A program made the translations under genes and the position numbers. A DNA stretch of 26,999 nucleotides, from positions 1 through 26,999 of the forward strand of contig CABQND010000027.1 in the NCBI GenBank assembly GCA_902465495.1, given 5' to 3'. Shown here in pieces: positions 1 through 6,978 of the stretch. Positions within the stretch are counted from its first letter, which is position 1, and each line of letters begins with the position of its first letter. A model generated the notes under the pieces. That model was not told the DNA's origin, did no database searches, and was given only the letters and a program-made list of their open reading frames with translations. The stretch is from an uncultured Eubacteriales bacterium. GTDB taxonomy: Bacteria > Bacillota > Clostridia > Christensenellales > Borkfalkiaceae.

Positions 1-938
1 GTATACGTCTTCACGCCCGTTTCCGTGCAGGTCGCTTCTTTCGTCACCGCGCTCGTGATCTCTGCCGTCACATCTTCGGTGTGCGTGCATCCGTCATTCG
101 TGCAGGCAAACGTCGCTTTTGCGCCTGTATACCCTTCCCACGTCCACTCGGGATCGCCGTATACGTGCACCGTCATTTCGATCTCTTCCGTCTTGGTATC
201 CGTATATTCTTCACCGAATGTGACCGTCGCCGTGTAGGTGCGTACGCCTTTTTCATAGCAGGTCGCTTCTTTCGTTACGGCGTTCGTGATCTCCGCCGTC
301 AACTCTTCGGTGTGCGTGCATCCGTCGTTCGTGCAGGCAAACGTCGCTTTCGCGCCTGTATACCCTTCCCACGTCCATGTCGGCTCGCCGTACGTGTGTC
401 CGGTCGCAGGAATCACAACGTTTTCAAGTTCCTCGCTTCCATCTTCGTCCGCAAAATTTTTATTGCAGCGGGAGCAGGACCAGTATTCTACATTTCCGTT
501 TTCTTCGCAAGTCTCCGCTGCTGCATCGTGATAAGTCAAATCATGTCCCAACGCCGCCAGCGTCTCTTCTTTCGTTGTTGTGTATTCTTTTCCGTCAATC
601 GTTTCCTTTGCCGTATACGTCTTCACGCCCGTTTCCGTGCAGGTCGCTTCTTTCGTCACCGCGCTCGTGATCTCTGCCGTCACATCTTCGGTGTGCGTGC
701 ATCCGTCATTCGTGCAGGCAAACGTCGCTTTTGCGCCTGTATACCCTTCCCACGTCCACTCGGGATCGCCGTATACGTGCACCGTCATTTCGATCTCTTC
801 CGTCTTGGTATCCGTATATTCTTCACCGAATGTGACCGTCGCCGTGTAGGTGCGTACGCCTTTTTCATAGCAGGTCGCTTCTTTCGTTACGGCGTTCGTG
901 ATCTCCGCCGTCAACTCTTCGGTGTGCGTGCATCCGTC
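1..938 (-). repeat. Higher-order tandem repeat, 612-bp period, inside the surface protein gene
   Basis: Bases 1-326 are identical to 613-938, a spacing of 612 bases (204 codons, in frame). The period is made of two alternating sub-units of about 231 and 381 bases (77 and 127 codons), visible from the recurring HVYG(E/D)PEWTWEGY coding segment near 127, 358, 739 and 970. The 381-base unit carries an extra insert encoding 'CEENGNVEYWSCSRCNKNF'. A degenerate older unit sits near 1208. The repeat continues past the left edge, so its copy number is unknown. Confidence 0.93.
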
Positions 939-3680
939 ATTTGTGCAGGCAAACGTCGCTTTCGCGCCAGTATACCCTTCCCACGTCCACTCGGGCTCGC
1001 CGTATACGTGTGCCGTCATCGCGATCACTTCTGTTTTTGTATCGGTAAATTGCTCATCTCCGAACGTTACTGTCGCCGTATAGGTGCGCACGCCCTCTTC
1101 ATAGCAGGTCGCCTGCTTCGTCACTTCGCTCGTGATTGATGCACCTTCCGCTTTTACCGTCTGCACGTCGCCGCAATGACTGCACTTAAAAGACGCCGTC
1201 GCCGACGCGTAGCCGTCCCAACTCCAAGTCGCTTCACCGTAATCGTGCGTCAATGCAGGGATCTCTTTGACGATCATATTTCCGTGCTCACAGGAATACC
1301 AGCCTTCGCCGGAAACATTGCACGCAGGCGGCGTGATGGTACCCGACAAAGTTTCATAAACACAAGCATGGAAGGTGATCTCTTTTACGAAATCAACGCC
1401 CAGCGCCGTTACAGTATAACGTACGACATAATCTCCATGGACATCCGCAGGCACGATCTTACCGCCTTCCACAGCGGTCAGTTCTCCGCCGACGGCGCCC
1501 CATTTCACATCGGTGACAGCAACCGCTTCCGTATTTGCATAGGTCGTATATGTAAGCGTCGGGACAGTCACTTCCGTACCTAATTCAACATCACCGATCG
1601 CCTGTGCATCCGCAAACGTCGGGATCTGCTTGCCCTGCGAATAGAAATACGGCTCGTATTCGATCGTTTCTTCTGCGACCGATACGGAATCGGGCTGTTC
1701 TCCCGTTTCACTGATATCATACAGCATAAACTGAGTATTTCCCGTCACCTCTACCGAGATCGTATAGCCGTTTTCGAAAGAAAGTTTGGGCAGGTTGTAA
1801 TCTTTTCCGCCCTCACCGTACACAGCCGTGCTGGGAACAAATGTTGCGGGATCGTCGCAGAACGACGCAAGAATATGCCTGTTTCCGTTATCTCTCAATA
1901 CCACGACGTTCAGACTGCCGTCAAGCTGCCATTCCAAGCTCAAAATGCCAGGCGCACGCTGATTCGAGTCATCCCAATTATTCAAGAAAGGCTTGCATTG
2001 CAGGAACCAGTTGTCGCCTACCTGACCTTCTTCTTTGTTATGGGAATTTCCCATTTTATACGATGTATAATCACCGTTGGATGCACGCACGAGCTGCTGC
2101 GCTTCCACGCCTTCCCTGCCGGGATAGTTATATTTCACATATGCAGTCGTCTGGTAAGGCCCCGCCCAGATCACCTGGAAAGAATTCTCGGGATTTCCCA
2201 GCTCTGCAACCGTAAAGGTGACAACTCCCGATACATTCCAATCTTCACCGGGTGCCGCCCATTCTAATGTCGTCGAACCCGTAAATACGCCCACAACATC
2301 GATCGTATAATTCTGCGTCGAATCCTGCGGCGTAAAGAGAATGCCCTGTTCGCCGAGCGGCGTTCCCGTTGCCGCTTCTTTGTATTGCGTTGCCGTTTCC
2401 ACCGTCGCACCGCTTACCGAAACAAGATCGGACGTTTCCAGAGCACTCTCAGGAAATTCGCGCGCAATAAACGTGATATCTTTATAATACTGCGTTTCAT
2501 TTGCAGTGACTGCATAGCGCACCGTGTATTCGCCTAATTTGTCGGGGATAAACTTTCCGCCTTCTACTTTTGTAAACGACTGCTCCCCGTCAAATTTATA
2601 AGATATATCGGTGACGGTCTGCGGCTCTGTCTGCGCGGGCGTCGTATATGTTGCCACAGGAAGCGTCAGTTCTTCCCCGACAGGACTGACCGCAATGGAC
2701 GAGCCGTCCACGGAAATGGTCGGCACGTTCTGCCATCTGGTATAGAATGCAGGCGCTGTGTCGAGAACCGCGTTTTCCATGGAATAGACAGTACCAACCT
2801 CATACGGATCGCCCGTTTCGCTTTCCGCAAACGAATCTACGAGAAAATCCAAATTATCGTTTGCATAGGTATCGCTTACCGTTAAACTGATCGTATATCC
2901 GCCCGAAAAATCCAGTTTGGGAAGGTTTGGTTCCGTCCCGCTTTCTTCGGTCGTCGGCTCAAAGGTTTCCGGATCGTCGGCAAAAGACGCAACAACCTTC
3001 CTTGTAAGCATATTATGCGTGCTGTAAAGAACGACATTTATTGCACCGTCCTCTTGCATCTCTATGCCCAAATATCCTTCTTTCCAACCACCGTCCGAAT
3101 CACTGTAATGCCCCATAAACGGTCCGTATTGTGCCGAATCGGCATTCTTACAGCCGCTCTCAGTATAATATAAAGTACTGTTATCGGCATACGAATTCGC
3201 TGTGCGCCAAAGAGTTTGCCCGTTCCAAATATAATTGACATAACCCCATTGCTGGTACTGTCTTTCCAGCGTAACGGTAAAGAAAACACTTGAATCGGTA
3301 GCCGATGTTACGGTAAATACCGCTTTTTTATAATAATTCCAATACCCTTCATTGGGGAAGTGGATTTTCATTCCGAAAGATCCGGTAAATACCCCATTAA
3401 AATCTACGGTATAATCCGCCTGCGGATCATCCGGAGCATTTACGTACAGCCCTGCCTGCCCAACCTGTATTCCTGCAGGATTTCCGCTCACTTCATTTTT
3501 CAGCGTATACTTTTTTGACGCCTCCACGGATGCTCCGTTTGAAACAGAGATCAGGTCCGTTGTATTGACGCTCTCCGCATTCGCCCTGATGAAAAGCACG
3601 CCGAACAGACACGATACCGCCATGACCATAGTCAAAGCGATCACCAACAGCGTCCTTTTCAAAATTGCAGATATGTTCAT
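1..3680 (-). CDS. Giant secreted modular surface protein (two YTISF modules plus Cys-repeat array), C-terminus outside window
   Basis: The reading frame is open from an ATG at 3680 to the left edge (at least 1226 codons); the spot-checked frame agrees at both ends. AGGAGG lies 5-6 bases upstream of the ATG. Residues 1-37 form a type I signal peptide ending near RANA. Residues about 40-313 and 411-684 are two copies of a beta-rich module containing 'GVFTGS', 'LSLEW' and 'GYTIS'. They are linked by Ig-like segments (about 315-405 and 685-775). From about 775 onward there are Cys-containing repeats with 'ACTNDGCTHTE' and 'EATCYEKGVRTYTATV', as seen in clostridial surface proteins. The gene is divergent from the AraC-type regulator and has its own promoter, whose elements match those of the long operon. 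It is a paralogue of the protein at 22390-25887. A glycan-binding or adhesin role is inferred from context. The anchor, if any, lies outside the window. Confidence 0.9.
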   Translation of the reverse strand, partial: MNISAILKRTLLVIALTMVMAVSCLFGVLFIRANAESVNTTDLISVSNGASVEASKKYTLKNEVSGNPAGIQVGQAGLYVNAPDDPQADYTVDFNGVFTGSFGMKIHFPNEGYWNYYKKAVFTVTSATDSSVFFTVTLERQYQQWGYVNYIWNGQTLWRTANSYADNSTLYYTESGCKNADSAQYGPFMGHYSDSDGGWKEGYLGIEMQEDGAINVVLYSTHNMLTRKVVASFADDPETFEPTTEESGTEPNLPKLDFSGGYTISLTVSDTYANDNLDFLVDSFAESETGDPYEVGTVYSMENAVLDTAPAFYTRWQNVPTISVDGSSIAVSPVGEELTLPVATYTTPAQTEPQTVTDISYKFDGEQSFTKVEGGKFIPDKLGEYTVRYAVTANETQYYKDITFIAREFPESALETSDLVSVSGATVETATQYKEAATGTPLGEQGILFTPQDSTQNYTIDVVGVFTGSTTLEWAAPGEDWNVSGVVTFTVAELGNPENSFQVIWAGPYQTTAYVKYNYPGREGVEAQQLVRASNGDYTSYKMGNSHNKEEGQVGDNWFLQCKPFLNNWDDSNQRAPGILSLEWQLDGSLNVVVLRDNGNRHILASFCDDPATFVPSTAVYGEGGKDYNLPKLSFENGYTISVEVTGNTQFMLYDISETGEQPDSVSVAEETIEYEPYFYSQGKQIPTFADAQAIGDVELGTEVTVPTLTYTTYANTEAVAVTDVKWGAVGGELTAVEGGKIVPADVHGDYVVRYTVTALGVDFVKEITFHACVYETLSGTITPPACNVSGEGWYSCEHGNMIVKEIPALTHDYGEATWSWDGYASATASFKCSHCGDVQTVKAEGASITSEVTKQATCYEEGVRTYTATVTFGDEQFTDTKTEVIAMTAHVYGEPEWTWEGYTGAKATFACTNDGCTHTEELTAEITNAVTKEATCYEKGVRTYTATVTFGEEYTDTKTEEIEMTVHVYGDPEWTWEGYTGAKATFACTNDGCTHTEDVTAEITSAVTKEATCTETGVKTYTAKETIDGKEYTTTKEETLAALGHDLTYHDAAAETCEENGNVEYWSCSRCNKNFADEDGSEELENVVIPATGHTYGEPTWTWEGYTGAKATFACTNDGCTHTEELTAEITNAVTKEATCYEKGVRTYTATVTFGEEYTDTKTEEIEMTVHVYGDPEWTWEGYTGAKATFACTNDGCTHTEDVTAEITSAVTKEATCTETGVKTY

Positions 3681-3783
3681 CAAAACCCTCCTGATTTTTT
3701 CAAAATACAGCAAATTATGCATTTTGTTTATCCGCAACCATTTGTCCGCTTGTAATTTGCCATATTTTATTTGATTTAATTAT

Positions 3784-3845
3784 AGTATAAACCGCCTTTT
3801 CTCCTTTGTAAATGGACGCGTTTAACCTCTTTTATGGAATTATCT
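3784..3845 (-). promoter_or_regulatory. Promoter of the surface protein gene with two-block operator
   Basis: On the minus strand, -35 TTTACA (3807-3812) and -10 TATACT (3784-3789) are separated by exactly 17 bases. The -35 is embedded in block TCCATTTACAAAG (3804-3816). Seventeen bases further upstream is block AGATAATTCCAT (3834-3845). The two TCCAT cores are direct repeats 22 bases apart, about two helical turns, which is the usual layout of AraC-family activator sites overlapping the -35. Both blocks recur with identical spacing at 26958-26999. Binding by the neighbouring regulator is inference. Confidence 0.75.
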
Positions 3846-4052
3846 TTTTTAAAATTTGAAAAATTTTTTGAATAGTTTTTTCCATTTTTCTCCTCGTTTT
3901 CAAATGCAAAAAAGAGTAAAAACAACAGATTTTACATAAAAAATAAACTTTTTACTAAAAATACATGGAAAAAACTTAACTTTATTTATAAAAAATGATA
4001 CATTTTTTATTAAAATTATCTTTACAAACCATACATCAAATTCACTTCCCGT

Positions 4053-4081
4053 TTGACAAAAAATCCAATTTCATCTATAAT
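4053..4081 (+). promoter_or_regulatory. Consensus sigma-A promoter of the AraC-family regulator
   Basis: TTGACA at 4053-4058 and TATAAT at 4076-4081 are both full consensus hexamers with a 17-base spacer. Predicted transcription start is near 4088, giving a leader of only about 17 bases, almost entirely the ribosome binding site AAGGAGGA (4093-4100) before the ATG at 4105. No copy of the two-block element found upstream of the surface gene and the operon is present here, so strong, factor-independent transcription is likely. Confidence 0.85.
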
Positions 4082-4104
4082 AAAGATACAATAAGGAGGA
4101 TTCC

Positions 4105-5025
4105 ATGAACATCGAAGAATTCGAAAAATCGATCGATACGCTGACCGTAACGAACGACTTCGCGAATACACCATGGATCAGCAACGAGATCGGCGTTGAA
4201 CATTACGGATTCGAAAATACAAAGAGCGATAAGGCTTTTGTTTTTTCGAAGGGGTATCCTACTTTTCGGCTCCACTACATTGTGCGAGGCAAATTGATGT
4301 TGTCCGTCGACGGAAAAAACATTCCGTTAAAAGCCGAACAATGCTTTTTACTTCGTCCGGACATGAACATCGGATACAAAACCGATCCTTTGCAACCTGC
4401 AAGCTTTTATTGGGTATCCATGAGCGGCAACAGTTGCAAAGCAATTTTATCACAACTGGATTTTACCGAAAGCAATTCTTTTGTTTCCGTCGCAAGACCT
4501 TACCGCAGAGCATTGCGCCGCGCATTTTTTGCAAACTTCCGTGAAGGCGAAGAAACCAAAAGCATTCGAGACTGCTTATTTTTAGAAAATTTTCTTCGCA
4601 TCTATCAATGCCTGTTTTTGTCATTAAATTTGAACAAAACAGCTTCCGAACAAAAAAACACGGGCGCCAAGCAAATTTCGTATGTTGAAAAAGCTGTCAA
4701 ATATATAAACGACCACTTTAACGACTCAGAACTGACCATCAAAGAAATCGCGCGCACCATGTTTTTGCATGAAAATTACCTCTCACACATTTTTAGCGAA
4801 GCCATGGGACAATCCTTCCGTGAATTTCTTACGCAAAAACGAATTGAAAAGAGCATTGTACTCATGCAAAATGGCATGACATCCATTAAAAATATCGCTA
4901 AAGAGATCGGCTTTTCGGACGCACTGTATTTTTCGAAAGTGTTCAAAAAATACAATGGCATCTCGCCGACGGAACATTTAAAAAAACTGAAAATGAATAC
5001 CACATCCCCCGCTCAACACTCCTGA
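4105..5025 (+). CDS. AraC/XylS-family transcriptional regulator
   Basis: This is a 306-residue cytoplasmic DNA-binding regulator, presumably sensing a sugar derived from the locus substrate. Residues about 40-110 look like an AraC-type cupin ligand-binding domain ('LHYIVRGKLMLSVDGK', 'CFLLRPDMNIGYKT'). The C-terminal ~105 residues carry two helix-turn-helix motifs, including 'LTIKEIARTMFLHENYLSHI' and 'IKNIAKEIGFSDALYFSKVF' followed by 'GISPTEHL', the classic AraC signature. Length is normal for the family. It is the only plus-strand gene, lying between the divergent surface gene and the 3' end of the convergent operon. AAGGAGGA 4-5 bases upstream fixes the start. It is the obvious candidate regulator of the two matching promoters at 3784-3845 and 26938-26999; that link is inferred. 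Confidence 0.95.
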   Translation: MNIEEFEKSIDTLTVTNDFANTPWISNEIGVEHYGFENTKSDKAFVFSKGYPTFRLHYIVRGKLMLSVDGKNIPLKAEQCFLLRPDMNIGYKTDPLQPASFYWVSMSGNSCKAILSQLDFTESNSFVSVARPYRRALRRAFFANFREGEETKSIRDCLFLENFLRIYQCLFLSLNLNKTASEQKNTGAKQISYVEKAVKYINDHFNDSELTIKEIARTMFLHENYLSHIFSEAMGQSFREFLTQKRIEKSIVLMQNGMTSIKNIAKEIGFSDALYFSKVFKKYNGISPTEHLKKLKMNTTSPAQHS

Positions 5026-5064
5026 TTACAAACGGAAATTAAAAAATTGTCGCATTTTCTTCGC

Positions 5065-5101
5065 CGCGTATGGCACATTTTGTGCCATACGCGTTTTTTT
5101 T
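5065..5101 (+). terminator. Rho-independent terminator of the regulator gene
   Basis: A perfect 13-bp stem pairs 5065-5077 (CGCGTATGGCACA) with 5081-5093 (TGTGCCATACGCG) around a TTT loop, followed by eight T residues (5094-5101). It lies 40 bases after the regulator's TGA. On the minus strand the same stem is preceded by eight A residues but is not directly followed by a T run, so it would be a weaker terminator for the convergent operon ending at 5143. Confidence 0.93.
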
Positions 5102-5142
5102 GCAAAACCTTACAGTTAAACCTTTCGTTATGCTGTTGCTGC

Positions 5143-6978
5143 TTAGTTTTCTACTGCGACAATCGGCATTTCGGTCATACGCAAATTTGTACCGCCATAC
5201 GGTTGAAACCGTTTTTTTACAGAACAGCCAATCGGTTTTCGGCTTTTGGGAGTTTCTCGACAGACATTCGGCTGGCCCAAAGCCGAACCCCAATCGATCG
5301 GACATACATCCGCCTCTATAACAACGGGCGGCGCGTTCGTTTGAAATGCCGCATCGAAAGGCAGCTCAGTCACTTTAAAATCTTCACCGCAAAACGCATA
5401 TCCCCACTCCTCGGTCGGATAGATATGGTAGTCACAGTACGGGAATTTGCGCTCGACGCCGTCTTTGCTGTATTCGTGCATTTCCCACCGTTCGCCGACA
5501 GGCAGGGAATATACAAGCGGACCGCGTTCGAGAACATACATACCGCGCGGGCGCGATACGAGTTTTGTCTCAAAAGTAAAGCGCAGTTCCAACTGCTCTT
5601 TTTCACTCCAATGTCTTCGCAAAATCAGCCATCCGTTTTCCGCAAGCACGGGAATGCCGTCCAGCTTGCATTCCTTTGCCGATGCAGGAATACGGATCTT
5701 TAATGTGTATTCGCCCTCGCCTTCCACTTGCAGGCGAACCGTGTCACGGAAAGGATATTTCGTATCCACCGTAACGCATACAGGCACGTTTCCCAGCCGC
5801 ACCCGCACGCTCGAAGGAGAAATCGCCGTGCAAACAAGCGTATCATCCCCCTCGACCATGAACAGCGAAAGCGCAAACTTCGGCCAGCCTTGCCCAAAAT
5901 TTGCGGTACAGCAACCGAAATTGGGTTCAAGCCCGAACACGTTTGCTTCCGTAGAATTTGTGTTAAATACAGAAGGTTCGTTCTGTATCGTACAAGCAAT
6001 TTGATTCACTTGCTGATCATATTGATGCGTCCACATATCGGGCGAAATTGCCGCTGGCAACGCATTGAACGCCAGTTTTTCAAGCCGATCGCCCCATACG
6101 GCATTGCCGCTGAGCGCCAAAAGCCATTCGTACGAATACATTGCTTCGACGACACCGCAAAGTTCGCTGCCGTGAATGGGGCTCGTTCCCGAAAGACATT
6201 CGTCACCATTGAAATGCCCTACCGCCGTACCGTGGTATTTTTGCAAGAGCCCAAACATTCGCTCCGCGATGGCGTCGGAAACAGGCACATCCCTGCGGTT
6301 TATGACCCGACGGTACAACGATTCCGACTTCAGACTCATTGCAGCATTCACGACATGTGCGTACATCGTCCATTTTTTATCGACTTTTTTCCAAAGTGCG
6401 CCCGCACGCGCGAAATCCGTCCCCGAAATTTTCAGGATCTGCGCAAGCTCCAAAAGCCACGGCTCGGGGCGCCTTTCATACAGCCAAAGTACGGAAATAA
6501 GGCATTCATACCAGCGCGCGGCAGCCCAACCGTTCGGCGCAAACGCGCGCACATGATCGCGGTACTGCCGAAGCGCACGATAAACGCTCTCCTCTACGCG
6601 TTCATCCCCCGAACATTCATACCACACGACGAGAACTTTCAGAATGAGAAACAGCGCCCACATGTCATACGTCTTGCGCTCTTGATCCGTACACGGACAG
6701 ATCCAGCCGTCGGCGCATTGCTGTTGCAATATCTTGTCGATGTACCGCTTCGCACGCGCGATCATGTCCTCGTCTTTTAAAAGATATGCAAGCGGGATGA
6801 ATCCGTCCAGCCAGTACGGGACCCGCTCCCAGCCTTCCTTTTCGCCGCCGATCCATTTGCTGTCCCGCACGTCCGGCCACACGCGATCCAGATTGCCGCA
6901 CAGCCCAGCCGCCTGAATCTCCAATTGACGTTTCAGCCAGCCCTGCGGCTCGATCTCTTTTACTGTCAGTTTTTTCAT
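5143..6978 (-). CDS. GH127 family (DUF1680) beta-L-arabinofuranosidase-like enzyme
   Basis: This is a 611-residue cytoplasmic glycoside hydrolase without a signal peptide. The ATG at 6978 is chosen because it overlaps the previous gene's TGA (ATGA) and has GGAG 7 bases upstream; a further upstream start at 6996 lacks this. Seen motifs: 'GGEKEGWERVPYWLDGF' near residue 50, 'GSELCGVVEAMYSYEW' (Glu272, Cys274, Glu278) and 'NFGCCTANF' (Cys356-Cys357). In characterised GH127 beta-L-arabinofuranosidase a Cys nucleophile and zinc ligands come from the equivalent Glu-x-Cys and Cys-Cys motifs, with similar spacing, so the active site looks complete. DUF1680 proteins include other specificities, so L-arabinofuranose removal is likely but not certain. 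It is the last gene of the operon. Confidence 0.88.
   Translation of the reverse strand: MKKLTVKEIEPQGWLKRQLEIQAAGLCGNLDRVWPDVRDSKWIGGEKEGWERVPYWLDGFIPLAYLLKDEDMIARAKRYIDKILQQQCADGWICPCTDQERKTYDMWALFLILKVLVVWYECSGDERVEESVYRALRQYRDHVRAFAPNGWAAARWYECLISVLWLYERRPEPWLLELAQILKISGTDFARAGALWKKVDKKWTMYAHVVNAAMSLKSESLYRRVINRRDVPVSDAIAERMFGLLQKYHGTAVGHFNGDECLSGTSPIHGSELCGVVEAMYSYEWLLALSGNAVWGDRLEKLAFNALPAAISPDMWTHQYDQQVNQIACTIQNEPSVFNTNSTEANVFGLEPNFGCCTANFGQGWPKFALSLFMVEGDDTLVCTAISPSSVRVRLGNVPVCVTVDTKYPFRDTVRLQVEGEGEYTLKIRIPASAKECKLDGIPVLAENGWLILRRHWSEKEQLELRFTFETKLVSRPRGMYVLERGPLVYSLPVGERWEMHEYSKDGVERKFPYCDYHIYPTEEWGYAFCGEDFKVTELPFDAAFQTNAPPVVIEADVCPIDWGSALGQPNVCRETPKSRKPIGCSVKKRFQPYGGTNLRMTEMPIVAVEN

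Larger units (their letters stand above)
3681..4104. other. AT-rich divergent intergenic region
   Basis: These 424 bases separate the divergent surface protein gene and the regulator gene and contain no plausible gene. They hold the surface gene promoter with its two-block element (3784-3845) and the regulator promoter (4053-4081). The surface gene leader of about 97 bases contains an 8-base inverted repeat, GCAAATTA at 3710-3717 and TAATTTGC at 3753-3760, with a 35-base loop; no known riboswitch was recognised. Bases 3846-4050 are very A/T-rich with homopolymer runs. A single ATGGA half-site copy at 3965-3969 has no partner at the expected distance. Confidence 0.7.

Noticed and set aside
1..1010. 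CRISPR-like periodic repeats
   Set aside because: Units are 231 and 381 bases, in frame and coding throughout, with no short repeat/spacer structure.
81..1139. A 352-residue plus-strand reading frame rich in Arg and Phe
   Set aside because: It is the mirror of the repeat array on the minus strand, has no ribosome binding site or domain, and its repeats just reflect the DNA repeats.
3710..3760. Possible riboswitch or attenuator in the surface gene leader
   Set aside because: Only an 8-base A/T-rich inverted repeat with a 35-base loop is seen; no T run and no recognised aptamer.
5065..5101. Bidirectional terminator serving the minus-strand operon as well
   Set aside because: The T run exists only on the plus-strand side; in the minus direction the stem is followed by GCGAAG and a distant T run, so strong termination is not supported.
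5728..6780. Long plus-strand reading frames across the GH127 gene (and similar ones across the GH2, GH31 and ABC genes)
   Set aside because: Codon use and Arg/His-rich composition are typical of antisense shadows; the minus-strand frames carry complete catalytic motifs.
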